This document shows, one piece after another, positions 26,397-40,948 of a stretch of 64,000 nt of DNA. The position numbers and the translations under genes were made by a program. The notes beneath the pieces are model-generated. The model was not told the origin of the DNA. It saw only the letters and a list, made by a program, of their open reading frames with translations, and did no database searches. This DNA comes from Papio anubis (Eukaryota; Chordata; Mammalia; Primates; Cercopithecidae), in NCBI RefSeq assembly GCF_008728515.1, contig NC_044990.1:13351156-13415155 (forward strand). Direction: 5' to 3'. Position 1 is the stretch's first letter. Every line of letters starts with the position of its first letter.

Positions 26397-26790
26397 TGAG
26401 ATGGTTTGGGTCTGTGTCCCTGCCCAAATCCCACGTCAAATTATAATCCCCAGTGCAGGAGGTGGGGCCTGGCGAGAGGTGACTGGATCACGGGGCCAGT
26501 TTCTCATGGTTTAGCACCATCACCACTTGGTGCTGTAGTCGCGAGAGTGCGTTCTTGTGAGATTTGGTTGTTTCAAAACGTGTGGTACCTCCCACCTTGC
26601 TCTCTCTTGGTCCTGCTCCTGCCATGCAAGATGCCTGCTCCGCTTTGCCTTCCTCCATGAGACCTCCCAGAATCAGATGCTACTGTGCTTCCTGTACAGC
26701 CTGCAGAACCGTGAGCCAATTAAACCCCTTTCTTTATAAATCACCCAGTGTCAGTATTATTTTACAGCAATGCAAGAACTGACTAATACA
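26397..26790 (+). mobile_element. MaLR LTR (MST type), full length
   Basis: Starts TGAGATGGTTTGGGTCTGTG and ends GAACTGACTAATACA. Inside are GGAGGTGGGGCCTGGCGAGAGG, TCATGGTTTAGCACCATC, CTGTACAGCCTGCAGAACCGTG and TTCTTTATAAATCACCCAG. No internal retroelement sequence is attached, so it is a solo LTR. Confidence 0.93.
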
Positions 26791-27989
<1,199 letters not shown>

Positions 27990-28255
27990 CATAGGGGTAA
28001 AATGGTAAAGGCCTGTGCACTTTGACTCCAAAATCTTACTTCTGGGGATTTATCTAAGGGAAATAATCTGGAGGGCTCAGGATGTGTGAACATGGCAGTT
28101 CTCTATAGCACTGTTTATAGCAGCAAAACATGGAATTAAGTGCTCAAAAATAAGAGATAAGAAGTCATGTCACAACTATTAAGTAGAAGATTATGCAGCC
28201 AGTAAAATGCATAGTCCTGCTTTTATAGATGGGAAGATGTTCACCATCTGAGGAA
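27990..28255 (+). mobile_element. L1M 3' fragment
   Basis: TACTTCTGGGGATTTATCTAAGGG, ATAGCACTGTTTATAGCAGCAAAAC and GATTATGCAGCCAGTAAAA, in L1M 3' UTR order. Confidence 0.65.
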
Positions 28256-28259
28256 GAGG

Positions 28260-28490
28260 CAGGCTACTTCTTCAACGTCCAGCCCAACCCCATTTCATGC
28301 CGTTCTCTCCCCAGTCACTCGCTCCAAATGTCACCTCCCAAAAGAAGCCTCCTCTGACCCTGCAGTCCCCTCTATCTCCCAAATCACTATCATTTCGCCC
28401 AGTTCATTTTATAATTATTCATTAAGCATCTTAATCACGAGTGTCTGTTTCTCTGTCTCTCCAATTGGAACCCTGTGAAAATGGCGGTGA
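28260..28490 (+). mobile_element. L2 fragment
   Basis: AAATGTCACCTCCCAAAAGAAGCC, CTGTCTCTCCAATTGGAACCCTGTGAAAA: L2 order, shortened inside. Confidence 0.6.
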
Positions 28491-28605
28491 CATTGAAATA
28501 AGACCATTTGTATTAAATGAGATAATACATAAATACATAAATGTGTCTAGCACAAAATAAGTGCTGAATAGCTGCCAGCCTTAGCCATTATTATTTTTCT
28601 TCCTT
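28491..28605 (+). mobile_element. MIR 3' part
   Basis: AAATGAGATAATACATAAATAC, GTGTCTAGCACAAAATAAGTGCTGAATAG and a CATTATTATT end match the MIR 3' third. Confidence 0.65.
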
Positions 28606-28709
28606 AAATCTCTCTACTACATATTTATTTTCCTCTTCCTATCATCACTTTGAGATCTTTCAAAAGTCTCTTGTAATTAATAGGTAAATATTTTTGATGG
28701 AAGGTAAAT

Positions 28710-28755
28710 ATACACCAATATTCAAGGGAAACATACACCAATATTCAAGGGAAAC
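28710..28755. repeat. 23-bp perfect tandem duplication
   Basis: ATACACCAATATTCAAGGGA (first 20 of 23 bases) occurs at 28710 and again at 28733, adjacent and identical. Confidence 0.97.
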
Positions 28756-28891
28756 CAGATTCTTTTTTAATGTAATTGAGAAACAGGTGCTTCAATTTCT
28801 TTCTATAATGAAGACATTATTTATCACAATACATAAACATACATATACATATATATAAAGAACATATTTAGTGGTTTATTAAAAACAAGAT

Positions 28892-30654
<1,763 letters not shown>

Positions 30655-30800
30655 CGATGTGATATTTGCAAGATGTTAAAAGTTATAGAGAGCTTCCGTG
30701 TTCATTATCTCATGTGATCCTTGAGTAACCCAGGGAAGTTGGAGCAGAAAAAGCTTAATGACTTGGCCGAAAGTTGGGATGAAAATTCACATATTCTGAA
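30655..30800 (+). mobile_element. MIR fragment
   Basis: TTCATTATCTCATGTGATCCTTG and TTAATGACTTGGCCGAAAG fit MIR, strongly worn. Poly-T follows at about 30822-30836. Confidence 0.5.
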
Positions 30801-31089
30801 TAGCTTTTACTTTTTTAGTGTTTTTTTTTTTTTTTTCTTCAATGTGCTATGCTTGACATTTCCTTTCTTAGCATTCCAGTGATATTAGCAAACTAGGTAA
30901 AATACACATCAGGGTTCTTTGTTTCCTGTATTCTTTCTGCTTTATCTTTTTAACAGAATACCTATGGGATCCAAAGAAAAGAATGTAGAATTTTCTGCCC
31001 ATTTCCTCTCTATTTGAGTCACATTAGATGGGTACTATGTATGGCTACTTAAGGATAAGAAAGTTTACCCTGACTTGCCTGATTTGGGA

Positions 31090-31600
31090 TTGTACAAAAA
31101 TTAATTTAACCATGCATAATAAATTACCCAAAACTTAGAAGCTTAAAATAATGGTAGATATTTCTTATCTTTGACAACTAGTTTCTCTGGGTCCGGAATT
31201 TGGGAGCTACTTGGCTGGCTAGTTTGGCTTGAAAAAGCTGTTCATGAAATTGTAGTCAGGTGTTAGCCAAAGCTGCAATTAGCTGAAGCCTTGATCGGGG
31301 TCTGCTCCAAGATGGCATACTCACATGACTGGCAAGGGGCTGCTGGCTGTCAGTGGAAGGCCACGGTTCCTCTCCACATGAGCCCCTAACAGGGTTGCAT
31401 GACTGTGCTCACAACAAGAGCAAGGGACCTGTAAAAGCAAATGGAAGCTACAAAGCCCCATAAGACCTGCCCTGTAAGCCACATGCCGCCAGCTCAACTG
31501 GGCTCGATTTCGATTAATCACACAGGCCAGCCTGGATTCAGCCTGGGATAAAAGTACATGTGTGAAGGACCACTGGGGCCATCTTGGAGACTGGTAGGAT
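31090..31600 (-). mobile_element. MLT1-type MaLR LTR
   Basis: Minus-strand order: ATAATAAATTACCCAAAACTTAG, AGCTTAAAATAATGG, TTTCTCTGGGTCCGGAATTTGGG, AAGCTGCAATTAGCTGAAGCC, CCACTGGGGCCATCTTGGAGACTGG. Diverged. Several minus-strand frames inside are chance. Confidence 0.7.
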
Positions 31601-31639
31601 TACTGTGGACTTCTCTGAGTAAGCCACTCACCATTCCAT

Positions 31640-32034
31640 CACTCCTAATAGGATTTAAAACACGTTACCCCAAAAGATGGCACATCAGCACTTGAGAAAA
31701 CAGAAGCACGAAGGCCCTTCCTACCATCCCTTCACCCTTCTTCCCTAAGGAAGGCCTTGAGACTCTCATTCAAGAGAAGCCCTCCCTATACCCAAGGGAA
31801 AGGAGCCAAAGACACAGAGACACTAAGAAGAATCAGAAAAAACAGGGCTTGCTAAGATTCCCCTGGCTTTTACCATTAGATCATATTCTTTTCTCCTCCA
31901 ATCGTACTTCTCCATGACTGACCACTCTTCAGCAAGCCTAGGCATGAAAATACACAAATAGACCTGTTTCTTTGGGGTCTTCATTTCTTGATGAAGGCTC
32001 TCATGTCACATAAAATCATAAAAAATAAATTTGT
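31640..32034 (+). mobile_element. ERV1-type LTR, first part
   Basis: Begins near ACGTTACCCCAAAAGATGGCAC and carries a polyadenylation-type AAAAAATAAATTTGTG at 32019-32034, where an Alu has inserted. The layout is like MER4-group LTRs and recalls the LTR at 40949-41597. Family name not assigned. Confidence 0.5.
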
Positions 32035-32330
<296 letters not shown>

Positions 32331-32435
32331 TAAAATAAATTGTGTATGGTTTCATTGTGTTAATCTGCCTTTTGTTATAACGGCCTCAGGCATGAACCTT
32401 TTCCTCCCCTACAACCCTAAGAAACCCGAATGTCC
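32331..32435 (+). mobile_element. ERV1-type LTR, last part
   Basis: Continues after the Alu with GTTAATCTGCCTTTTGTTATAACGG, the U5-like block also seen in other LTRs of this group. Confidence 0.5.
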
Positions 32436-32501
32436 TGGGGCGTCCTGAGAGGATTGATGTCATGTTGTGTATTACTGGGACTTGCTTTTAACATCACCAA
32501 A

Positions 32502-32877
32502 TGCTATTAACTGAATGCTTGTGTCCCCCTAAAATTCATATGTTGAATCGCTAATCTCTATTGCGATGGTACTTGGAGGTGATTAGGTCACAGGGATGGA
32601 GCCCTGATGATGGGATTAGTGCACTTAGAAGAGGAGAGTTCTCTTTCTCTTTCTTTCTCTCTCTCTCTCTCTCTCTCTCCACCCCCCCCCCCCCTTGACA
32701 CATGAAGATATAGCAAGAAGATGGCTATCTGCAAACCAGGAAGAGGACCCTCACCAGAACCCACCAGCACCCTGATCTAGGACTTTCTATCCTTTAGAAC
32801 TGTGAGAAATAAATGTCTGTTGTTTAAGCTGCCCAGTGGGTAGTAATCTGTTACGGCAGTCCAGACTGACTGAGATA
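32502..32877 (+). mobile_element. MLT1B-like MaLR LTR
   Basis: TGTCCCCCTAAAATTCATATG, GGAGGTGATTAGGTCACAGG, GAAGATGGCTATCTGCAAACCAGG, AGAACTGTGAGAAATAAATG. A (CT)n run (about 32653-32679) followed by 13 Cs (32682-32694) has grown inside it. Confidence 0.88.
32641..32694. repeat. (CT)n then poly-C
   Basis: Pyrimidine tract ending in 13 consecutive Cs, inside the MLT1 LTR. The other strand is G-rich and could fold. Confidence 0.97.
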
Positions 32878-33056
32878 CCCTCACTCAATCTTTCTCTTGG
32901 GAACTCTCCCTCAGTTACATGGACACCGTGAACTGCCTTGTATCCCTAAACCCCTGACCACGCTGACCATAGTTTGTTGGTTCAAGAGTAGGCAATTGAC
33001 CCAGGAGGGGAGGAGGTGTGGAAAATGCCATCCCCAGGCTGCAACTGATTGTTCAG

Positions 33057-33268
33057 AACATTTACTGAACCCAGGAACTAAAGTATGGGTCACCCCTCAT
33101 CAAGTTGCTCATGATATAGGAAAAGAAAGAGACACATTGAGGATGAGGGTCAGGGATGGGGAGAAGGAGAGGAAGGAGAAGGAGAAAAAAGGAAATACAA
33201 TGAATTCATTATGTTCCCAGAGAGAAGAATGATCAAAAGAAGGATGATCCCTCCACAGATGTGCAAGA
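33057..33268. repeat. Local duplication, copy 1
   Basis: Shares, in the same direction, CATCAAGTTGCTCATGAT, a purine tract, AATACAATGAATTCATTATG TTCCCAGAGAGAAGA (given in two parts), AAAAGAAGGATGATCC and CACAGATGTGCAAG with 34537-34763. Purine core here is GGAGAA-rich. Confidence 0.9.
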
Positions 33269-33329
33269 GTAAGACACCTGACTGCAACACAGGCAATATA
33301 ATCATTCCCTGAGAGTTTGAATTTGAGGC

Positions 33330-33640
33330 CAAAACAAACAAACTTGAGGGCAGTCTCTCTTCCTCTAATGGTTGAAATATAGAGTATAAAACTTCCCCAC
33401 GTGAAGGAACTGATCAGCAGTGAGAAAGAAAGAAGCTGAGATGCAGCACGAAGCAGACGTTAGTGAAGACAGAAAGCAGAGCCCCGGCCTCCAGGTGAGC
33501 CTGCACCTTCTCATAACTTAAAACTGCTACATTCTCTACAACCTTTTGGATTCTATGAACCAGTAAATTCCCCTTTATGTATAAACTAGCCTAACAGAGT
33601 TGCAATATTCTTCATGCTACAACTTAAATACAAAGAAAAT
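33330..33640 (+). mobile_element. Possible ERVL/MaLR LTR 3' end
   Basis: GAACCAGTAAATTCCCCTTT and ATGTATAAACTAGCC recall LTR ends of ERVL/MaLR type. Weak. Confidence 0.3.
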
Positions 33641-34536
33641 ATAAATTTTACATGGTTTTAGTGGGGAGAATATGTACTTGGTTTTCTCTAATCTGGGATA
33701 ATTGCTCAATCTCTCCTCTGTTGGGTTGAACAGTGGAAAGAGAGTTCTCATGGCCTTGTGGCTCTGGAGTACGGAGGTTCCTGGAGTGCCAGAGCTCCTC
33801 TGGCTTCTGGCAGGGTGTCCTTGGTCTGCCTGATCACTGCTTATTCTGACAAAAGTCACAGCTGCAGGCCCTGCAGCCCCATGCAGCAGTGTGTAACCCA
33901 AGCACCAGCCTCTCTCTGCCTGTACCCCGGTGACCCCCACCTTGCACTGCCAAGGCCTCCCTGAGCTCTTGCTAAACACTGAGCCTTCGCTACATTCTGC
34001 CTGAGACCTTCTGAACCAGGGGGTCTCCCTGCAGCCCCTGCAGCCTCCTGTGGCATCAGACAGAAAATCATCATCCTCAGCACTTTCCTCAACCTGCCTG
34101 ACACACCCACCCCTCTCAGGCCTATGCATGGGAGTTTCCTTCTCCCCACTCAGTCCCTTCTCTCCTTCCCACCATCAGCCTGCAGCAGGAATGAGTGGTT
34201 TCTCCACCTGTCTACCACTTGGGGCTTTCCTTACATAAAACCCTAAGCCCTCGTCCCTAACCTGACATTCAAGACTGTTATACTGCTAATGGCTGACAGT
34301 CTTTCCCTTACATCAAAGGTGACAATAAAGGAAGAGTTTAATGGCAATAAGGACTTAAGAAAATTTAAATAGATAGGCTTAATATTTCTATGACCAAAAA
34401 TAGCCCCTTTAAGCAAGTTTGCATTCTCTAATGTAAACTCAGAATCCTAACTAATGCCCCTAATGATGCCAGGTAGCAGTAAGAGAGTCGGGTGACATCA
34501 TTCAGGCGCTCAGTCAATTAGTCAACAATCTACTGA
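33641..34536. other. Unassigned stretch between duplication copies
   Basis: More GC-rich from 33720 to 34250. A minus-strand frame of 170 codons (33617-34129) overlaps other frames on both strands and resembles no protein I know. No repeat recognised. Confidence 0.45.
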
Positions 34537-34763
34537 GCATTTACGGAATCCCCCATCAAGTTGCTCATGATGTAGAAAAAGAGAGATACTTTGAGGAGCA
34601 GGGGAGGGGGGGGGGGGGGGGGGGGAAGGGGTGAGGAAAAAGGGGAGAAGGGGGAGGAGAGGGGAGGAGGAGGAGAAAGAGAAAAAATAAAATACAATGA
34701 ATTCATTATGTTCCCAGAGAGAAGAGACCAAAAGAAGGATGATCCCCCCCACAGATGTGCAAG
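34537..34763. repeat. Local duplication, copy 2, with poly-G
   Basis: Second copy of 33057-33268, about 1.48-1.5 kb downstream. The purine tract has grown to include 20 consecutive Gs (34606-34625) and GGGGAGG units. Confidence 0.9.
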
Positions 34764-35289
34764 TGACTAATTCGGTCAAGAAGAAAACCAGGCCTCCCTC
34801 ACAGGGTTGAGAGAAGATAGCACCAGCCAGCCTTGTAGCCTGAGAAGCTGTCTCCTCACCAGGTTTGATTCCGTTTATTAAATTTAAATCTCTGAATGAG
34901 GTCTCTTAAGCCTGAATCCAAAGTAGGACAGAGATCGTAAAAGAGTATATTGTGCCTTATGCTTGGGCTGTACTCCTGTATAAATGTGCAGTCCAGGATC
35001 TCATTTCCAGTTACTTTGATATAAAACGCAGTGAAACAATAGTGGAAGGCACTGGCAAAGACCCAGAGACTCAGGCCTGCCCACATGCTGCTGGGGGACT
35101 CTGAAGTGGTTCTTCCCCCAGGATCTCCAGTGGCTCCTGGTTTTCCCCTTGTGTGACATTCAAACCTGCTGTGTTTACGTATTTAATGGCTATCTCTATG
35201 AGGACGTTGTGTTTTCTTCTTCACGCTGGATGTCCCCATTTAATAGCCAACCCTGGACATAAACTGACTGCTCAGTTAGTAGACATGTT
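34764..35289. other. Single-copy stretch
   Basis: No gene or clear repeat. Confidence 0.5.
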
Positions 35290-35775
35290 TTGAATACATA
35301 AACTCTTCAGGGTGGCAATTTAGCAATATGTATCAGAAGTTCTCAATTTTCCTTAGGAATTTATGCTAAGAAAATGGTCATGGATGTATATGCATAATTA
35401 TTTACAAAAGTGTTCAGGATAATGTGGTTTACACTAGGAGAAATCCCGAGACAATTGAGATATCTGGCAATAAAATCTTTCTTAAAAAACGTTGGTGCCA
35501 TCTTTAAAAGAACTACTATGCAATCATTAAAAATGACAATAGTTACAATAAAACTATCACATTTGGTAAATCTGTGTTTGCTGTGTGTGTAGATGGATAA
35601 GCAAAGAAAAGAGCTCAGAAGGATGGTCCTGGCATATTAACAGTGGTCATCTTCAGGTGAAAAGTGTTCAGTTCACTCTTATTTGCTCAGTTTTGCTTAT
35701 CTTCATTTCTTCAATATTATAAAATAGATATACATTTATTTCATTGTAAGAGTTTAAATAAAGAAAAATAAGTTA
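35290..35775 (+). mobile_element. L1M 3' end
   Basis: CTTAGGAATTTATGCTAAGAAAATGG, ACTATGCAATCATTAAAAATGAC, and a T-rich then A-rich 3' end with AAATAAAGAAAAATAAG. Confidence 0.7.
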
Positions 35776-36009
35776 ATAGCCCCTCAGCATGTTGTACAGA
35801 AAGCTGGTTATTAAATCTCCAACTCATTCATTTGTCCCCACTTTCTGCACAGGCCTCCCAGTCTTCCATGGAAAGGTTATACCCCAGTGCTTAAAGGAGG
35901 TGCTTATAACAGGATTTACACATCTGCTTCCTTCCTTCCTGCTCACTAGAAGATGTATTAGGAGGCTGTATACTAGGGAAGATACAAGCAAGTCTTTGAT
36001 AAAGCATCC

Positions 36010-36678
36010 ACTTCTACACTGCTGGTGGGAATGCAACCTAGTACAACCATTATGGAAAACAGTGTGGAGATTCCTTAAAGAACTAAAAGTAGAACTACCT
36101 TTTGATCCAGCAATCCCACTACTGGATATCGACCCAGAGGAAAAGAAGTCGTTATACAAAAAAAGATACTTGCATGTGCATGTTTATAGCAGCACAATTC
36201 GCAATTGCAAAAATATGGAACCAGCCCAAATGCACATCAATCAATGAGTGGATAAAGAAATGATTATATATAGTATGGTATATATATTATAAAATATGGT
36301 ATATAGTATGATGGAATACTACTCGGCCATTAAAAAAAGAATGAATTAAAGCAACCTGGTTGGAAGTGGAAACCATGATTCCAAGTGAAGTAACTCAGGA
36401 ATGGAAAACCAAACATTGTATGTTCTCACTCATAAGTGGGAGCTAAGTAATGAGGGTGCAAAGGCCTAAGAATGATACAATGTACTTTGGGGACTAGAGG
36501 GAAAGGATGGAAGGGAGGTGAGGGATAAAAGACTACAAACTGAGTTTAGTGCATACTGGTCATGTGATGGGTGCACCAAAATCCCCACAAATCACCACTA
36601 AAGAACTTACTCATGTAACCAAATACCACCTGTTTCCCCAAAACCTATGGAAATAAATGAGTTTTTAAAAACTAAATA
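36010..36678 (+). mobile_element. L1PB-like insertion with target-site duplication
   Basis: 5'-truncated L1: CTACACTGCTGGTGGGAATGC, AATCCCACTACTGGATATCG, ATGTTCTCACTCATAAGTGGG, CACTAAAGAACTTACTCATG, ACCTGTTTCCCCAAAACC. Flanked by a perfect 11-bp direct repeat ATAAAGCATCC (35999-36009 and 36679-36689). Confidence 0.93.
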
Positions 36679-36689
36679 ATAAAGCATCC

Positions 36690-38771
36690 CTTTATCCATG
36701 CAAAGACTTATCTTGGTTAACCCAATCCTAGTATTCCTTCTGCACACAACTGCCAAAGATCAAGTAGACTTCCCGGCTAACAGGGATCCAAAAGAAAACA
36801 CCAGCACCAACCCACACCTCACAGCTACACCTGCTGCCGTGCCACTGTTTGGCAGGCCTAGAACTGCAGCCTGCTCTTCCGAAGTCATTTAAAGAGGGGT
36901 CAGCAACCCTTGGAACTCCCGGAAGATCTCTAATGGGTCCCAGGCATTCAGTGCATGGACTGCAGAGTACAGCGAGTCTTCCAAAGCCACAAATGTCAAT
37001 TACTAGACTGTTCTTCCACCTTGTGGGAAGAGAACCAGGAGGAAAGAGAAGGGGGAAATGACGGCGATAGTTCCTAAGCAGTAGTATTTGCCTCAGGCAC
37101 TGTTAAGTACTATAGAAAAGTGGCGTCCAGCCTTTCGAAGATCTGGCTTAAACCTCTTCGAGGCCTGGACCACTGCTACTCTCTCCTCAGCCTAATTCAT
37201 TTACATATTTCACCTTGCCTCCGCCTCAATGAGTTGCAACTTAGGAATTCATTTTTTTAAAGCCATTTGAGTCCATGCCTTCTTCTATGAGATCACTTTT
37301 AATTCATCTTTTTCTAAAGGATTCATTTTTTAAAAATCAGATTAGTGATAAAAATTCCTAATGAAATGATTGCTTCTATAAAGTGAGAGAAATGAAATGC
37401 CCTGGTGAATCCTCCAGGATAATTGTTTCCTCAGTAATGTTTATCATCATTACCTATCCTGAATTTCAGATGCTATAGCTTCCACCCCCCAAATAGCAAC
37501 ACAATTAATCTGATGAAAAGGAACCATTTATAGTTACGCATTACCTTCATCTTAGGTTGATCAAGGCACTCTACTGATGATAAAATGCTCTGATTCACTA
37601 TAATTTTTGCATTGCTCATTTCTACCAAACAAAGTGCTTCAATCCTTCTAGGTTTATTTATTTATTTAAAAACAAAACTGACTTACAAATTGGGATGTCA
37701 AGCAAAAGTTGCTTTAAAATGTGTTCTTTTCATATGCAGCCTCCAAGTTGATAATCCTTTTTTCGAGGGTTCTCATTACAATTCCCTTGATGAAGGCAGA
37801 GCTCATGAAAACTTGTGCAAAGAAAATATAACACGGCTTAGGAAGAGGGGAAGAGAGAAGGAAGAGGAGGTTACTAAATTAAAAACTGCTGTGAAACCTT
37901 AGATAATGGATTCCATGTCTTTTGAATAGAAAATTACTGACTCCTCTACACAGATGCTAAGAAGATGCCTTCTCAGACCAAAAGACAAAAGTGCAGAACT
38001 TTCTTTCCCTGCTTAACCTTACATGCTTTTCTTTTACTTTGCACTCTCCCTCGATGCATGACTGCCTGGCTGCTGTCAGTCTGTCTAACACCAATTATGT
38101 TGTACCAGCTGCAAAGCAAGGACTCGTGGCTTTCTGTGCATTCCATCCATCCTACAATGCTCCACCAGGGCAGTGCTCAGTTCTCCAAGAGGTTGACTAA
38201 ATAAACACGGAGTTGAAAAGTATAGGCTAGAAAGATTACTCTTATCCAACACAAATAAAAATGAGCATCTAGAATTCAGTGCAGTTATTCTGCCCCTTAC
38301 AAAATCCAAGGTGATTTCCTTTTCCTAAAGAGTAACACTTTCATTTCACAGCTAAAACGTTTTCTTAGAAATTTGCTACCAACTCAGCTATATTTGGGAA
38401 TTCTGAGTGACAAGGAAGGGACAAGATTCCCCTTCTGGACTGAAAGACAATCATTAATCTATACATGAAATATAAAGAGTTTCCTTGTTTTCTTCTGTCT
38501 GGGTTTCTTGACACAGCCTGGCCAGACATAGCAAGTCAGTTTCCATCACATCTTGCTATTAGATGAGCCCAAGTCAAGAAACACCCTCTCAACACATTGA
38601 TTCCTGGAGGCCTAGAGAAATTTCCATAGCTGTGCACTTTTTAGCTCTGTCCAATTCCACAAGTCTCCAACTCCTTCAATCTCTTAAAGCTTAGGGATAG
38701 TAACTACCGTTAGCGTTGTACTGACAGCTTTATATTCAGAAAGTGATTTAAGTTTTTTTTTTATCTTTCCA
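36690..38771. other. Single-copy stretch
   Basis: About 2 kb. No gene and no clear repeat; short (TTTA)n at about 37649-37665. Small plus-strand frames (for example 37612-37902) have no recognisable protein. Confidence 0.5.
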
Positions 38772-39155
38772 TTGTTAGGGCAGTTAGGGCCATAACAAAG
38801 TTCTGTAATAAAGTACCACAGGCTGGGGGGCTTAAACAACAGAAATTTATTTTCTCATAACTCTGGAGGCCGGAAGTCCAAAACCAAGATGGCGGCACAG
38901 TGGTTTCTTCTACGACCCCTCTCCTTGGCTTTAAGATGGCTATTTTTTGCCAGTATCTTCTCACGGTGCTTATCAGTATCCTAATCTGTTTTTCTTGTAA
39001 GAACAGCAATCATGTTGGATTAGCGCCCACGCTATGACCTGTTTTACCTCAGCTCTCTCTTTAAAGGCCCTGTCTCTAAATATACTCACATTCTGAGGTA
39101 CTGGGGGTTAGGACTTCAGCATGTCAATGTGGGGAACACACAATTCAGCCCAGGC
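38772..39155 (-). mobile_element. MLT1A-like MaLR LTR
   Basis: Minus-strand order: AATAAAGTACCACAGGCTGG, GGCTTAAACAACAGAAATTTATT, GGAGGCCGGAAGTCC, GTTGGATTAGCGCCCACGC, ACATTCTGAGGTACTGGGGG, ACACAATTCAGCCCA. Confidence 0.9.
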
Positions 39156-39159
39156 ATGG

Positions 39160-39265
39160 TCTCATTTTATAGACAGGGAACATAAAATTCAATAAAGAAA
39201 ACTGAGTTGCCAAGCTCTCTCAGCCATTAGGTGATGTCGCTAAGACTGGACTTAGCTCTGAATTC
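39160..39265 (+). mobile_element. MIR fragment
   Basis: TCATTTTATAGACAGGGAAC, AACTGAGTTGCCAAGCTC and AGACTGGACTTAGCTC in MIR order. Confidence 0.5.
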
Positions 39266-39984
39266 AAATGGCATGCCATTATAGCCTGCAGCCACTCCAG
39301 TAACTAACTTGTGTTTAACTTCTCAACGTTTACATGTGACACATCATCTCATTGAATCTCCTGAGGAAAGAAATCAGATGTTACCTTGGACTCATTTGGC
39401 CGTATCTACTCTTTTATACATCTCTGTGTTGAAAGCCTGGGGGCAGGAGAGGAAGTTTTAGAATCCTCTGGCAGCCAACTCTTTACCCACAGCCTTTCCC
39501 CACTAGCTGAACCTTGTGATATTGGGGATGCTAGAGGACAGTCTGACGAAAACTTGATTCTCAAAGGGGCCCCGAATGTTGGCTGCAGCTCAGAAGCAAA
39601 TTTGCCCAAGATAGTGGCAGCGTGAGGACTCATCACCAATGTTGATCCCAACTGATCTCTATCAAACCTCAGGTGCTAACCAAATCTGAGAGTAGACAGA
39701 TGGACCCAAGGATAAGGGGTTGAAAGATGAACAGGTGTTCCTGAATCCCTGGTAGGGTTGGTCCAAGAGGAAACATACTGTTCCCATCATTTCAAAGTAC
39801 CTAAATGGACCTTGTATTTTAAATACCAAGAGTATTATTTCCTTAGGAGATTAAAAAGAAATGTTAACAAAAGTATTTGAATGCTTACTGACAGTTTCTT
39901 CTAAGGAAGAATAAAGCAAAAGTGTGTTGCTAGTGACTATGTGTTTGGTGCTTGAAGAACTTTTTCTATGTATGCCTACACAGA
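39266..39984. other. Single-copy stretch
   Basis: No gene or repeat recognised. Overlapping frames of about 80 codons on both strands at 39386-39651 resemble no protein. Confidence 0.5.
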
Positions 39985-40130
39985 AACGAGGAGACCTTAA
40001 TTCAAGTGCCTGGTACTAATGTTGGTGAGGAAATCAGTAGATCTCTCTGAGCCTCAATTCTCTTCCCTATACAATGTGGGCTGGATGAGATGATCTTTAA
40101 TGTTCTTACAGGTCTAAGCTTTTATGCACA
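39985..40130 (+). mobile_element. MIR fragment
   Basis: TTCAAGTGCCTGGTACT, TCTCTCTGAGCCTCAATTCTC, CTATACAATGTGGGCTGGATG. Confidence 0.6.
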
Positions 40131-40639
40131 AACCCATCTTTTGTCTTTTTTTTTTTCAGCTTTCTCCTCACCAACTCTTCAAAGATCCAGTTGATACAAA
40201 ATGCACATGCTAACATGTGATTCCCCAGGCCTCACCAAGCTGATGTGGTCTTCTCCAAGTCCCCAGTCCTGACCAAGCTGAATCTCCTTTGTCACTCATG
40301 GGGCAACAGGGACTTACCTGCCAGAGCAGCAGAAAGGAGAGATCCTTTAGAACAGGAGCTCAGATGCCAGGAGCTCACACAAAATGCTTGAAGAAAGGGG
40401 CTTAGCCAGAAACTGAACTGGGAGCTGATGCCCAGTTTAGGAAGGGTTCAAATCGAGTAGCCAATGCAGCAAATTCTACATCAGATCCACAAACTATTAA
40501 CTAGGAAACTAAAAACAAGTCAAATCAAATTGGGCTCAAAAGGAATATAGGGGCAGAAGAGGTGATGCGCAGATGGCTGTGCCTGGCCGAATGGGGAGGG
40601 TAGGTACAGGCAGTGCACACCATTGCTTTCTTTGCTTCC
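40131..40639. other. Single-copy stretch
   Basis: Nothing recognised. Confidence 0.5.
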
Positions 40640-40948
40640 TTTTTAAAAGATTTTATTTTTAAGAGCAGTTTCAGATTCAAAGCAAAGTTAGAAGGACCGA
40701 GATTTTTTCCATATACCCCTGTCCCTGTACAGGCATAGACCCCCATTATCAAAATCCCCTATCAGAGTGTAATAAATGACAATGAACCTACATTGGACAC
40801 ATCATAATCACACAAAGTCCTGGTGTACATTAGATTTCACTCTTGGTGTTTTACATTCTATGAATTTGGACAAATGTGTCATGGCGTGTGTCCACTGTAT
40901 CATACAGAGAACTTTCACTGCCACAAAAATCTTCTGTGCTCTGCCTAT
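40640..40948 (-). mobile_element. L1MB/L1MC 3' end, first part
   Basis: Minus-strand L1: TTATTTTTAAGAGCAGTTTC, CCATATACCCCTGTCC, CACTCTTGGTGTTTTACATTC, CTGTATCATACAGAGAAC, GTGCTCTGCCTAT. The copy is cut here by an LTR and resumes at 41598. Confidence 0.88.

Noticed and set aside
33617..34129. 170-codon minus-strand frame
   Set aside because: No recognisable domain, starts and ends without context, and overlaps other frames on both strands in a GC-richer stretch.
35789..36247. 152-codon plus-strand frame
   Set aside because: Its second half is the ORF2 end of the inserted L1PB; the first half has no recognisable protein.
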